Source: Aestuariivivens marinum
Lineage (GTDB): Bacteria > Bacteroidota > Bacteroidia > Flavobacteriales > Flavobacteriaceae
NCBI RefSeq assembly: GCF_022662175.1
Contig: NZ_JAKMCR010000001.1
Location: 248,001-312,000 of the forward strand
Direction: 5' to 3'
Length of the DNA stretch: 64,000 nt
Positions 18,917 through 26,651 of the stretch are shown here, piece after piece. Position numbers and translations under genes: made by a program. A model generated the notes under the pieces. The model was not told the origin of the DNA, ran no database searches, and saw only the letters and a program-made list of their open reading frames with translations. Within the stretch, counting starts at the first letter, position 1. Each line of letters starts with the position of its first letter.

Positions 18917-18924
18917 CAAAAATA
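18917..18924 (-). promoter_or_regulatory. -7 promoter element for the ilv leader
   Basis: TATTTTTG on the minus strand, an exact TAnnTTTG Bacteroidota element, 23 bp before the leader-peptide ATG. No clear -33 TTG at the usual spacing. Confidence 0.55.
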
Positions 18925-19001
18925 AATTTTAAGCTCAATTTTAATTTTGAAAAAAAAGTTAAAATCGATATGTAATTCATCTTCATTTCTTTTTATTTTT
19001 T

Positions 19002-19009
19002 TAATTTTG
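19002..19009 (+). promoter_or_regulatory. -7 promoter element for metK
   Basis: TAATTTTG, an exact TAnnTTTG match. Transcription would begin near 19015, about 10 nt before the riboswitch aptamer. Confidence 0.55.
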
Positions 19010-19025
19010 CCTGAGTAAAACAATA

Positions 19026-19075
19026 GAGGATAGATTTGACTGATTGCAACCTCAAGAAAAAATGCTAAAGGCAGT
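19026..19075 (+). ncRNA. SAM-II-type riboswitch aptamer upstream of metK
   Basis: Conserved SAM-II features: P1 stem GAGG (19026-19029) with CCTC (19050-19053), loop GATTTGAC, the ATTGCAACC segment, an A-rich linker, then GCTAAAG. The pseudoknot is ACTG (19039-19042) with CAGT (19072-19075). SAM-II class aptamers bind S-adenosylmethionine and occur in Bacteroidota and alphaproteobacteria. Placement before metK, the SAM-making gene, fits feedback control. Confidence 0.8.
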
Positions 19076-19085
19076 GTAAACTTCC

Positions 19086-19106
19086 TTTGACGCTATCGTC
19101 AAATCT
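19086..19106 (+). promoter_or_regulatory. Expression-platform hairpin before metK
   Basis: Perfect 7-bp hairpin TTTGACG CTAT CGTCAAA (19086-19103), 19 nt before the ATG. Its right side GTCAAATCT (19098-19106) is also fully complementary over 9 nt to AGATTTGAC (19032-19040) in the aptamer, so two exclusive structures are possible. Confidence 0.6.
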
Positions 19107-19124
19107 CCCGATAAATTTTATTTT

Positions 19125-20378
19125 ATGGCTTATTTATTTACTTCAGAAAGTGTTTCTGAAGGACATCCAGATAAAGTTGCTGACCAAATTAGCGACGCCC
19201 TGATCGATAACTTTTTGGCTTTTGATGTAGAGTCGAAAGTGGCTTGTGAAACCTTGGTTACCACGGGACAAGTAGTACTTGCTGGTGAGGTTAAATCGCA
19301 TACCTATTTAGATGTGCAGAAAATTGCTCGGGATACTATTAATAAAATAGGATATACTAAAGGAGAATACATGTTTGACGGAAATTCCTGCGGGGTATTT
19401 TCGGCTATTCATGAACAATCGGACGATATTAACCGTGGTGTAGATAGAGCAACTAAAGAAGAGCAAGGTGCTGGTGACCAAGGGATGATGTTTGGATATG
19501 CTACCAATGAAACTGAAAATTATATGCCATTGGCATTAGATTTATCACATCGTATACTAAAGGAATTGGCTGAGCTACGACGAGAAAACAAAGACATTAC
19601 TTATTTAAGACCTGATAGCAAAAGCCAAGTGACCATTGAATATAGCGATGACAATATCCCTCAGCGAATTGATGCTATTGTAATATCTACTCAACACGAT
19701 GATTTTGCCGATGATGAGACCATGTTGGCTAAAATACGAAAAGACATTGTTGACATTTTAATCCCACGTGTGGTTTCCAAATTACCAAAAGCCACACAAG
19801 CACTGTTTAACAGTGACATTAAATACCACATTAACCCCACAGGGAAATTCGTTATTGGTGGGCCACACGGCGATACGGGATTGACCGGACGTAAAATTAT
19901 TGTAGATACCTATGGTGGTAAAGGCGCCCATGGCGGTGGTGCATTTTCTGGAAAAGACCCCAGTAAGGTAGACCGCAGTGCGGCTTACGCCACAAGACAT
20001 ATTGCCAAAAACTTAGTCGCTGCTGGTGTTGCCGACGAAGTTTTGGTACAAGTAAGTTATGCTATTGGTGTTGTAGAACCTATGGGAATTTTCATTGACA
20101 CCTATGGCACTTGTCCGTTTAATATGACCGATGGCGAAATTGCAGAAAAAGTATCACAGATTTTTGATTTGCGTCCTTTCGCTATTGAAAAACGTTTAAA
20201 ACTACGCTCACCCATGTATAGTGAAACAGCAGCCTATGGCCATATGGGGCGCACCAACGAAACTGTTACCAAAACCTTTACCCAACCTAATGGAGAAAGT
20301 GTCACCTTAGATGTTGAGTTGTTTACTTGGGAAAAACTGGATTATGTTGATAGGGTAAAGGAAATTTTTGGACTGTAA
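19125..20378 (+). CDS. metK: S-adenosylmethionine synthetase
   Basis: 417 aa. Makes SAM from methionine and ATP in the cytoplasm. Signature motifs are visible: [15 protein letters not shown] near the N-terminus, [32 protein letters not shown] and [18 protein letters not shown]. It is somewhat longer than the 384-aa E. coli enzyme, as usual in Bacteroidota. Single-gene transcript: own promoter, SAM-II riboswitch upstream, and terminator-like structures downstream. Confidence 0.97.
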   Translation: MAYLFTSESVSEGHPDKVADQISDALIDNFLAFDVESKVACETLVTTGQVVLAGEVKSHTYLDVQKIARDTINKIGYTKGEYMFDGNSCGVFSAIHEQSDDINRGVDRATKEEQGAGDQGMMFGYATNETENYMPLALDLSHRILKELAELRRENKDITYLRPDSKSQVTIEYSDDNIPQRIDAIVISTQHDDFADDETMLAKIRKDIVDILIPRVVSKLPKATQALFNSDIKYHINPTGKFVIGGPHGDTGLTGRKIIVDTYGGKGAHGGGAFSGKDPSKVDRSAAYATRHIAKNLVAAGVADEVLVQVSYAIGVVEPMGIFIDTYGTCPFNMTDGEIAEKVSQIFDLRPFAIEKRLKLRSPMYSETAAYGHMGRTNETVTKTFTQPNGESVTLDVELFTWEKLDYVDRVKEIFGL

Positions 20379-20417
20379 AAACTAAACTATTATCCTATAC
20401 ATTTTTAAATATAAAGT

Positions 20418-20452
20418 GAGATAAAAAGCCATGCAGGATTGCATATCCTTTT
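20418..20452 (+). repeat. Bistable-hairpin repeat, copy 1
   Basis: 35-bp unit, 34 of 35 identical to copy 2 at 20539-20573. The core can fold two ways: ATGCA-GGAT-TGCAT or AGGAT-TGCAT-ATCCT. Flanking AAAAAG and CTTTT extend the palindrome. REP-like. Confidence 0.7.
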
Positions 20453-20538
20453 ACCCTCTTGTGAAAATGAAAAGCCTCACTACTGCCGCAAATTTTTATT
20501 TTCAATAGGTTAATGAACAACTTCAACAGGTACAAATC

Positions 20539-20573
20539 GAGATAAAAAGTCATGCAGGATTGCATATCCTTTT
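20539..20573 (+). repeat. Bistable-hairpin repeat, copy 2
   Basis: Direct repeat of 20418-20452 with one change (GTC for GCC). Here AAAAAG (20545-20550 region) and CTTTTT pair around the inner ATGCA/TGCAT hairpin. The copies are 121 bp apart. Confidence 0.7.
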
Positions 20574-20590
20574 TCTCTCGCTTTGAAAAC

Positions 20591-20644
20591 AAAAAAGCCA
20601 AACTTACAAATTCATACAAGCTTGATTTGACGTTTGGCTTTTTT
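20591..20644. terminator. Bidirectional terminator between metK and tRNA-Tyr
   Basis: Perfect 13-bp inverted repeat AAAAAAGCCAAAC (20591-20603) / GTTTGGCTTTTTT (20632-20644) with a 28-nt loop and T-run on both strands. It serves converging metK and tRNA transcripts. Confidence 0.8.
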
Positions 20645-20653
20645 GTTTATTCG

Positions 20654-20736
20654 TGGGAAGAGCAGGATTCGAACCTGCGAAGGTGAAAACCAACAGATTT
20701 ACAGTCTGTCCTCGTTGGCCGCTTGAGTATCTTCCC
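20654..20736 (-). tRNA. tRNA-Tyr (GTA)
   Basis: 83 nt, class II tRNA with a long variable arm. Acceptor stem GGGAAGA/TCTTCCC is perfect; the T-arm reads GCAGGTTCGAATCCTGC; the anticodon GTA lies at 20702-20700 in an ACTGTAAAT loop. The 3' CCA is not encoded (CGA follows). Single tRNA on the minus strand. Confidence 0.96.
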
Positions 20737-20800
20737 TAATACCATTTCTAACTTAAAATTATTCATTAAAATTTGCCCTTTTTCTCCTATGCTTCAAAAT

Positions 20801-20836
20801 AAAATTTAACCGTAGCTTAGGCTATGCTTAAATTTT
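20801..20836. repeat. Inverted repeat upstream of tRNA-Tyr
   Basis: AAAATTTAA (20801-20809) / TTAAATTTT (20828-20836) with an inner TAGC/GCTA pair around TTAG. REP-like or a regulatory palindrome; it lies between the tRNA promoter side and the OMP gene end. Confidence 0.5.
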
Positions 20837-20985
20837 CTTTCTTGCCTAGATAAAAAAATTACTGTGTTTTATTTGAGCAATTTTAAATCAGAACCAGTAT
20901 AACCGAGCGCAAATATATTATTGTTTCTCTATTATGCAAAGGAAAATCCTGTTTTATAAAAATATCTTTTAGCAAGAGAAATTGA

Positions 20986-23706
20986 CTATAACTCATAACG
21001 TAATCTAAACGTAATAAATCGGGGCTGGATAAAATACTCGGTGGCACTTACTGAAATATTCCCCGACCTACTGGTGTTCTGTGATTGGGTATCCAATAAG
21101 TTTGTGGCTTTAATTTCATATTCCCATTTGCTGTCTGCATTTTTCCTGTAAGCTAGCGAGGCATCCCAAAATTCGAAGGAATTGATTTTTCTGTCTTCGT
21201 CACTAAAACTATTATAGGAATAGTTAGTTTTAAACGTGAAAGTTTTAAAAATAAGCGCATCAAATTCTACCGAAGGTGCTTTAGTAAAAAACTTGGTGCG
21301 TCGATCGCCTTGGTCATTATCTTGTATGCTATAGCGATAGCCCAGTTCAAAATTAGGCGCTTCCCTAAAATTAGTTCGTAGTTCTGCCCTATAGCTATGG
21401 GAATAGTTTTCATTTACCGAAGTTTGTCCATTAATAATCTGGTTAAACTTACTATAGTTAAAGTTGCCGTTAAGCGTTCCCCTAAATTTACCCCATGTTT
21501 TTTGGATGCGTGCATTGGCACCTGCACTTTCATCGGCCAAACCAGAATTAAATGGTGTACTAACCCGCACTACACTATTGGTCAAAAACTGGGATGTGGT
21601 TCTTATTCTATCTACCGCTTTGCTATAGTTTATACTTGCATTTACGTTGGTATAGTTAAACATATTAAAACTGAAATAGGACAAATTCACATTATGGGAC
21701 AAGGCACTCTCCAATTCCGGATTTCCTGAAAATATTGAACGATAACTATTTAAAACCAAACCCCTTGCAAATTGGTTGACATCGGTAAATTGGGTTTGCA
21801 TTCTATAGTTGAAAATAAGCTGTTCACTCTTTTTTAATTGGATTCGAGTGTTGAAATCGGGCAACAGCCTGAAAAAGTTATCGGTATACGTTTCATTAAA
21901 CTGACTGTTCTTAGCACTGTAAGCATGCGCTGAAAAACCTGGGGTAAACGTAAAAATCCCCAATTTCAAACGGTAATGAACACCCAAATACACATCAGAA
22001 AAGCGATAGGCAATGTCATTAATGTCCAATCCGTTATTTTGGGTAGGCACATTGTCATATTTGCTTCCATTATCAAGATATTGGAAAATATCAGAATTAT
22101 AATCCTGCTTGCTATAAATGGTCCCTAAAGTGAAATTAATGTCGCTTTTGGTGTTTAAAATATTCCAATAATCCAACTTGGCATCTAATTGGTTAGATTT
22201 TACACGCTTTTCCTGTGCTACATCATAACCTATTTGGGTATTATCAAATCCCAAAACTTGAGCAGTATTGATATAACTATCTTTGTCTTCTAGAAACGCA
22301 TTATAAAACGGATCTTCATCCTGCCACAAATGCTGAACCTCTAGAGCAAAAATATTAGCGTCATCCAAGGTATAATAATAATTCACATTTTGATTGATGC
22401 TAAAAGGCTTTGCGTTTTCCAATTCATTTATGTTACCATTTACAGAAGAGTAAAACAACTGGTCTTGTGATTCTTTTGAAGTCCGTGCCAAAACGTCATA
22501 ATCCAACTGATTGTTGGTGTTGGGTTTGTACTTGGCACTAAACTTAGCCATAGCCAAATCACTACGTTGTGTGGTGTTACTTTCTGTGGTTTCATCTGGA
22601 ATGTTTAAATCTGGGTTAGTATAAACCACTGAGCTATTTTCCTGCAAATCGGTTCTACTACTTAAAAAAATGGCAAACCCGCTTAAATCTAATGTCTTTT
22701 TTGGTGAGTAACTGAAATTAGCTGCGCCAAACTTGGTATTAATATCCTTTGCCCTGTTATTTTGAAGGGACAAAAAACCTAAATTATTACTACCTAAATT
22801 AATGTTAGTACCACTGCTTCTACTGGGACTCCTAAAACCTCCCATAAAATTGAAATAATCACGTCGGGTAAAGGCTATTTCGCCAATATTGTTCATGTCT
22901 CCTATAAAATTTAAACTGTACTCCGGACTATAATAAAACATTTTTGGCTGAGCCAAATACAATGTTTTATCATCAGCTCCACCTGCACCAGCTGTAATAT
23001 TACCAAACCAAAAATTCTTTTTGCCTTCCTTAAGTTTAATGTTTATAGCAATATTATCTTGATTATTTGTTACACCACTTAACTGCCCAATTTCAGCATA
23101 ATTCTTAAGAACTTCTACTTTATCGACCGCATTAGCCGGTATGTTTTGGGTGGCCAATTTAGAATCGCCGTCAAAAAAATCCTTGCCTTCAACCATCACT
23201 TTACCTACGGCCTTACCTTCTACCTCAATTTGTCCTTCGTCATTCACTTCAACACCTGGCAGTTTATTAAGCACATCACCCAATTTACGCTCTGTACCCG
23301 ATGTAAAAGAATCGGCATTGTAAACTATGGTATCGCCTTTAACGGTAACAGGCATTTCGTAAATCAGTTCAATTTCGTCTAAAGTATTGTCATTTTGAAG
23401 GATGAAATTTTTAACTAAATCAATTTCGGTAGTTTGAACATCTTCTTGAGCAGTTTTCATCCCTATATAACTCACTTGAATTTTATAATTGGTATTTTTT
23501 TCCAGTGATAACTTATAATAACCCTCGTTGTTAGTTATCCCGTAAGAATCTAGTTTTTGTGACTCTTGATTAATGGCTATAACATTTGCTAATTCGAGCG
23601 GTGTTCCAATACTGTCTTTTACGACTCCTTCTAGTTTAACTTGGCCTTTAGCGATGAAACTAATACTAAAAAGCAAAATATAAAATGTACTATTAGCTTT
23701 ATTCAT
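20986..23706 (-). CDS. Outer-membrane beta-barrel protein with CarboxypepD_reg-like domain (TonB-receptor-like, GLPGLI-associated)
   Basis: 906 aa. Signal peptide (residues 1-21, ending KGQ), a carboxypeptidase-regulatory-like domain (about 22-100, VKLEGVVKDSIGTPLELANVIA), a plug-like domain (about 115-230, with VYNADSFTSGTERKLGDVLNKLPGVEV), then a long beta-barrel of the OMP_b-brl_3 type ending in an aromatic-rich strand (ITFRLRYEL). This group is found next to GLPGLI genes, as here: it is the last gene of a four-gene minus-strand unit, 36 bp after the third GLPGLI gene. The ligand is unknown; transport or surface binding is likely. Confidence 0.85.
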   Translation of the reverse strand: MNKANSTFYILLFSISFIAKGQVKLEGVVKDSIGTPLELANVIAINQESQKLDSYGITNNEGYYKLSLEKNTNYKIQVSYIGMKTAQEDVQTTEIDLVKNFILQNDNTLDEIELIYEMPVTVKGDTIVYNADSFTSGTERKLGDVLNKLPGVEVNDEGQIEVEGKAVGKVMVEGKDFFDGDSKLATQNIPANAVDKVEVLKNYAEIGQLSGVTNNQDNIAINIKLKEGKKNFWFGNITAGAGGADDKTLYLAQPKMFYYSPEYSLNFIGDMNNIGEIAFTRRDYFNFMGGFRSPSRSSGTNINLGSNNLGFLSLQNNRAKDINTKFGAANFSYSPKKTLDLSGFAIFLSSRTDLQENSSVVYTNPDLNIPDETTESNTTQRSDLAMAKFSAKYKPNTNNQLDYDVLARTSKESQDQLFYSSVNGNINELENAKPFSINQNVNYYYTLDDANIFALEVQHLWQDEDPFYNAFLEDKDSYINTAQVLGFDNTQIGYDVAQEKRVKSNQLDAKLDYWNILNTKSDINFTLGTIYSKQDYNSDIFQYLDNGSKYDNVPTQNNGLDINDIAYRFSDVYLGVHYRLKLGIFTFTPGFSAHAYSAKNSQFNETYTDNFFRLLPDFNTRIQLKKSEQLIFNYRMQTQFTDVNQFARGLVLNSYRSIFSGNPELESALSHNVNLSYFSFNMFNYTNVNASINYSKAVDRIRTTSQFLTNSVVRVSTPFNSGLADESAGANARIQKTWGKFRGTLNGNFNYSKFNQIINGQTSVNENYSHSYRAELRTNFREAPNFELGYRYSIQDNDQGDRRTKFFTKAPSVEFDALIFKTFTFKTNYSYNSFSDEDRKINSFEFWDASLAYRKNADSKWEYEIKATNLLDTQSQNTSRSGNISVSATEYFIQPRFITFRLRYEL

Positions 23707-23742
23707 TTGGTTATTATTTGGTTGAAAACATAAATGAAGCCC

Positions 23743-24606
23743 TTACCTTCTTCCCAGTCGATTGTCCCTGAACTCTCTCATTTTATTAATAACAATCTCT
23801 TGATACTCCTTTTTGGTAACCTCTTCTCCTTTACTAGGCTTATCAATTTCTTCTTTTTCATCAGGATTATAAATTATCTTGGAACAAAGTATAACGGTAT
23901 TACCTGCACTAACCTCCAAAATCAATCCAGGAAGCCCATTATATTCCAATGGACCATGGGCAGCAGGTATTTGCGGAGAGTACCAAGCTATAACCTGGGT
24001 TAATTGAATATTATCCTTATCCATTAAATCCATATTTGATTCAGCTTCCTTATTTATAGTATCATTATGCTGGGCATTTGTCCTATCTATGTTACTCAAT
24101 CTATCCCAAGAGAACGACCACCATTCTAATTCTGAACTAGGTACCACTGCAGTAGCCTTAAAACAAGTATAGTTTCCAATCTGTTTTGTTTCAGAACCTA
24201 AATTCCATTTTAGTGACTGTAAATCATCTTTAATTAAAAACCTCTTACCATAAAATTCCTGATGTTGAAGTAATGTATTTGTTTTTACATTTTTATATAA
24301 CTTACCAGGAGAAAAGTTTTTGCCCCAAGAGTCTGTTGCTCCCGATATTCCATCCAATTTTTCAATTTCTTTATAAATTGACTCTTCTTTATTGAATGCT
24401 AACAGATATGTCTTTTCAAGTCTATTTTTCAGTCGTGACTCTATTTGCTTTTTTTGTTGCTCACTCATACGAGCACCAAAACTACCAAGTTCCATTTTGG
24501 TCTTCTTATAATAATATGCTTTACCTTGAAAACTCTGAGCACTAAGAGTTTTATTTATAAATAACACTAACGAAAAAGCTAATAATCTTATTAATATTTT
24601 CTTCAT
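23743..24606 (-). CDS. GLPGLI family protein
   Basis: 287 aa from the ATG at 24606. A longer frame begins at 24654, but MKKILIRLLAFSLVLFI at 24606 is a proper signal peptide ending LSAQ. It contains the family signature GLPGLILEVSAGNTVILCSKI (about two-thirds along) and the preceding YSPQIPAAHGPLEYN. TIGR01200 proteins are secreted, Bacteroidota-specific and of unknown function, usually beside an outer-membrane receptor. It is the most divergent of three tandem copies. It belongs to the operon with the receptor at 20986-23706. Confidence 0.88.
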   Translation of the reverse strand: MKKILIRLLAFSLVLFINKTLSAQSFQGKAYYYKKTKMELGSFGARMSEQQKKQIESRLKNRLEKTYLLAFNKEESIYKEIEKLDGISGATDSWGKNFSPGKLYKNVKTNTLLQHQEFYGKRFLIKDDLQSLKWNLGSETKQIGNYTCFKATAVVPSSELEWWSFSWDRLSNIDRTNAQHNDTINKEAESNMDLMDKDNIQLTQVIAWYSPQIPAAHGPLEYNGLPGLILEVSAGNTVILCSKIIYNPDEKEEIDKPSKGEEVTKKEYQEIVINKMREFRDNRLGRR

Positions 24607-24709
24607 AATCAATATAATTTTTTTGTTTAACAAATATAAGTATTTATTAAACAATATATTAGCTTTAACATTTAATTATTATTTTCAAGACTAATCATCT
24701 TTCTATACC

Positions 24710-25570
24710 TTATCTTCGTCCTCCTCTGCCCCTAAACATCTCTCGCATTTCCTCAGTTTTTTTATTTACAATCTTATCATATTCTGTTTGTGACACTTCT
24801 TTTCCTTTTGATGGCATTTTTATAACCTCTTTTTCTGATGGATTCAAAATAATTTTAGAACACAAAATGGTTGTTCTATCAACATTTAGCTCCAATATTA
24901 ATCCTGGTAAACCCCAATATACATCAGGACCCTGATTAACTGGTATTTGTGGTGCATACCAAGCAGTTACAAAAACTTTTCTAGGCGTTTCGGTATTATC
25001 ATTATTTTCATCGTTTTGAGTATTTGTTGAGTCTTTTGGTTTTTCGTTACTTGGTCCTCTCCTGAAGCTATTAAAATCGAAACCCGTTACTTGTTTTACG
25101 GCGGTGGCCTTAAAACAAGTATATTGACCAATAGTTTTAGTTTCTGAACCCAATTGCCAATCCAGCTTGCTTAAACTATCCTTTACCAAAAATTGCTTTC
25201 CAAAAAACTCTTGTTCTTGCAACAACTGTTGCGATTTCACATTTTTATATAAATCGCCTCCAGTACTACTCATCATACCAAATCGGAAGCCTCGCCCTTG
25301 TCCAGGTGCATCCAAACGCTCTTCTTCTTGGTATAGGGATTCCGACTGATTAAAATTAAGTATGAAAGTTTTTTCTAAGGCACTTTTCATACGGTCGGCT
25401 ATTTGTTTTTTACGCTCTTCACTTAATTGCCCACCACCAAAATTAGTCATGTCTACAGTAGTTTTCGATTCATAATAGGCCTTTCCTTGGAAATCTTTTT
25501 GGGCAAATGAATTTAAAGTAGTTAGGATAAAAATAATTGAAAGTCGAATTTTAATTACACGGCGCACCAT
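24710..25570 (-). CDS. GLPGLI family protein
   Basis: 286 aa with signal peptide to about residue 24 (NSFAQ). Shares FQGKAYYESKTTVDM, a KQQIxxRMK-like helix, FGKQFLVKDSLSKLDWQLGSETKTIGQYTCFKAT, WYAPQIPVNQGP and GLPGLILELNVDRTTILCSKIILNPSEKE with its two neighbours. The C-terminus ends in a Gly/Arg-rich tail (RGRGGRR). A 10-bp inverted repeat (25570-25579 / 25616-25625) abuts the start codon. Secreted protein of unknown function. Confidence 0.9.
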   Translation of the reverse strand: MVRRVIKIRLSIIFILTTLNSFAQKDFQGKAYYESKTTVDMTNFGGGQLSEERKKQIADRMKSALEKTFILNFNQSESLYQEEERLDAPGQGRGFRFGMMSSTGGDLYKNVKSQQLLQEQEFFGKQFLVKDSLSKLDWQLGSETKTIGQYTCFKATAVKQVTGFDFNSFRRGPSNEKPKDSTNTQNDENNDNTETPRKVFVTAWYAPQIPVNQGPDVYWGLPGLILELNVDRTTILCSKIILNPSEKEVIKMPSKGKEVSQTEYDKIVNKKTEEMREMFRGRGGRR

Positions 25571-25625
25571 TGGTCTAATTTTTTATTAGTTTTTTAAAAC
25601 TAACACATTATCCCTATTAGACCAA
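25570..25625 (-). promoter_or_regulatory. Nested hairpin abutting the start of the second GLPGLI gene
   Basis: Outer arms TTGGTCTAAT / ATTAGACCAA (25570-25579 / 25616-25625) and inner arms TTAGTTTT / AAAACTAA (25586-25593 / 25596-25603). In the mRNA the outer stem ends at the ATG, so it may hide the ribosome site. Confidence 0.5.
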
Positions 25626-25673
25626 AACCAGAGTACTAGGTTTAATTATTAAAACGTTAAATTATTCTTAAAA

Positions 25674-26528
25674 CTAACCGCTAATTCTTATTTCAAGTTC
25701 CTGAGCACCATCATCCCTAACTCTACGGTTATCGCGCATACGATCCTGCATTTCGTTCATCTTCTTCTCCATAATTGCATCGTATTTCTCTTGATTCATT
25801 TTATCACCCTTTTTAGGCTCAACGATACGCACACCTTTTTCTGGATTCAACACAATCTTACTGCAAATTATAGTTGTTGTGCCATCATTAATCTCTAAAA
25901 TCAACCCGGGTAAGCCATGATAATTTGCTGGTCCGTTATTTACTGGAATTTTAGGTGCATACCAAGCCACAACTTCCTGCATTCTTGTTTCTGGATCATT
26001 GTTTTCCTCTTCAGCATCCAAATCCCTATCTCCATTCATACTAATTCTTGTACGCATTATGGGTACTTCGATCATTTTAGTCGCCTTAAAGCATTCATAC
26101 GCTCCAATAAATTTCTTTTCATTGGTTAAAGTCCAATCGTGTTTTTGTAATTCATCTTGAATTAAAAACAATCGACTAAAGGATTCATTCTGATTGGTAA
26201 ATCGATTTTCTTTTAAGTTTTTATACAAAATATCTGAATCTCCCGAGCTTACAATAATAACTTCCATACCCATTGGTTGTCGGGGTCCTAGCTCTTTATC
26301 CTCCTTGTAAATAGATGTTGATTTGTTAAAGCTCAAAAGATAAGTTTTCTGGAATTGCTTTTTCATCATATCCATCATGCGTTGGTGCATTTCAGAATTC
26401 ATCTGGGTACTGTCTAATTGAATATCCAATTTGCGGGACGATTTGTAGGTAGCAATACCCTGAAAATCCTGAGCAAAAGTATGTTGCATTTGGCAGAACG
26501 CCAGGCATATGATAATTAACTGTTTCAT
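25674..26528 (-). CDS. GLPGLI family protein
   Basis: 284 aa with signal peptide (residues 1-19, ending TFAQ). Contains FQGIATYKSSRKLDIQ, the Met-rich helix MHQRMMDMMKKQF, WYAPKIPVNNGPANY and GLPGLILEINDGTTTIICSKIVLNPEKG. First gene of the four-gene unit; it faces the divergent histidine kinase across 123 bp that hold GTTAACTAGT repeats. Function unknown; the operon with an outer-membrane receptor suggests a cell-envelope role. Confidence 0.9.
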   Translation of the reverse strand: MKQLIIICLAFCQMQHTFAQDFQGIATYKSSRKLDIQLDSTQMNSEMHQRMMDMMKKQFQKTYLLSFNKSTSIYKEDKELGPRQPMGMEVIIVSSGDSDILYKNLKENRFTNQNESFSRLFLIQDELQKHDWTLTNEKKFIGAYECFKATKMIEVPIMRTRISMNGDRDLDAEEENNDPETRMQEVVAWYAPKIPVNNGPANYHGLPGLILEINDGTTTIICSKIVLNPEKGVRIVEPKKGDKMNQEKYDAIMEKKMNEMQDRMRDNRRVRDDGAQELEIRISG

Positions 26529-26586
26529 TTTTTGATTTGATTTTGATTTAACAGTACAAAAATGGAAGATTCATATCAATAAAAGC

Positions 26587-26611
26587 GTTAACTAGTGTTA
26601 ACTAGTGTTAA
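26587..26611. promoter_or_regulatory. Tandem 10-bp repeats, likely response-regulator operator
   Basis: GTTAACTAGT at 26587-26596 and 26597-26606, then GTTAA at 26607-26611. A helical-turn period is typical of OmpR/PhoB-family boxes. It lies 28 bp upstream of a TATTTTTG element (plus) and 22 bp upstream of a near-consensus CATTTTTG (minus, 26557-26564). Confidence 0.6.
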
Positions 26612-26639
26612 GCGATTAGTTTTCTTTAGTTTTTACTTC

Positions 26640-26647
26640 TATTTTTG
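26640..26647 (+). promoter_or_regulatory. -7 promoter element of the histidine kinase gene
   Basis: TATTTTTG, an exact TAnnTTTG match only 4 bp before the ATG at 26652, implying a near-leaderless mRNA or initiation at the second Met (26661). Confidence 0.5.
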
Positions 26648-26651
26648 AATT

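Noticed and set aside
20418-20573. CRISPR array
   Set aside because: Only two copies, with long unlike spacing and no cas genes.
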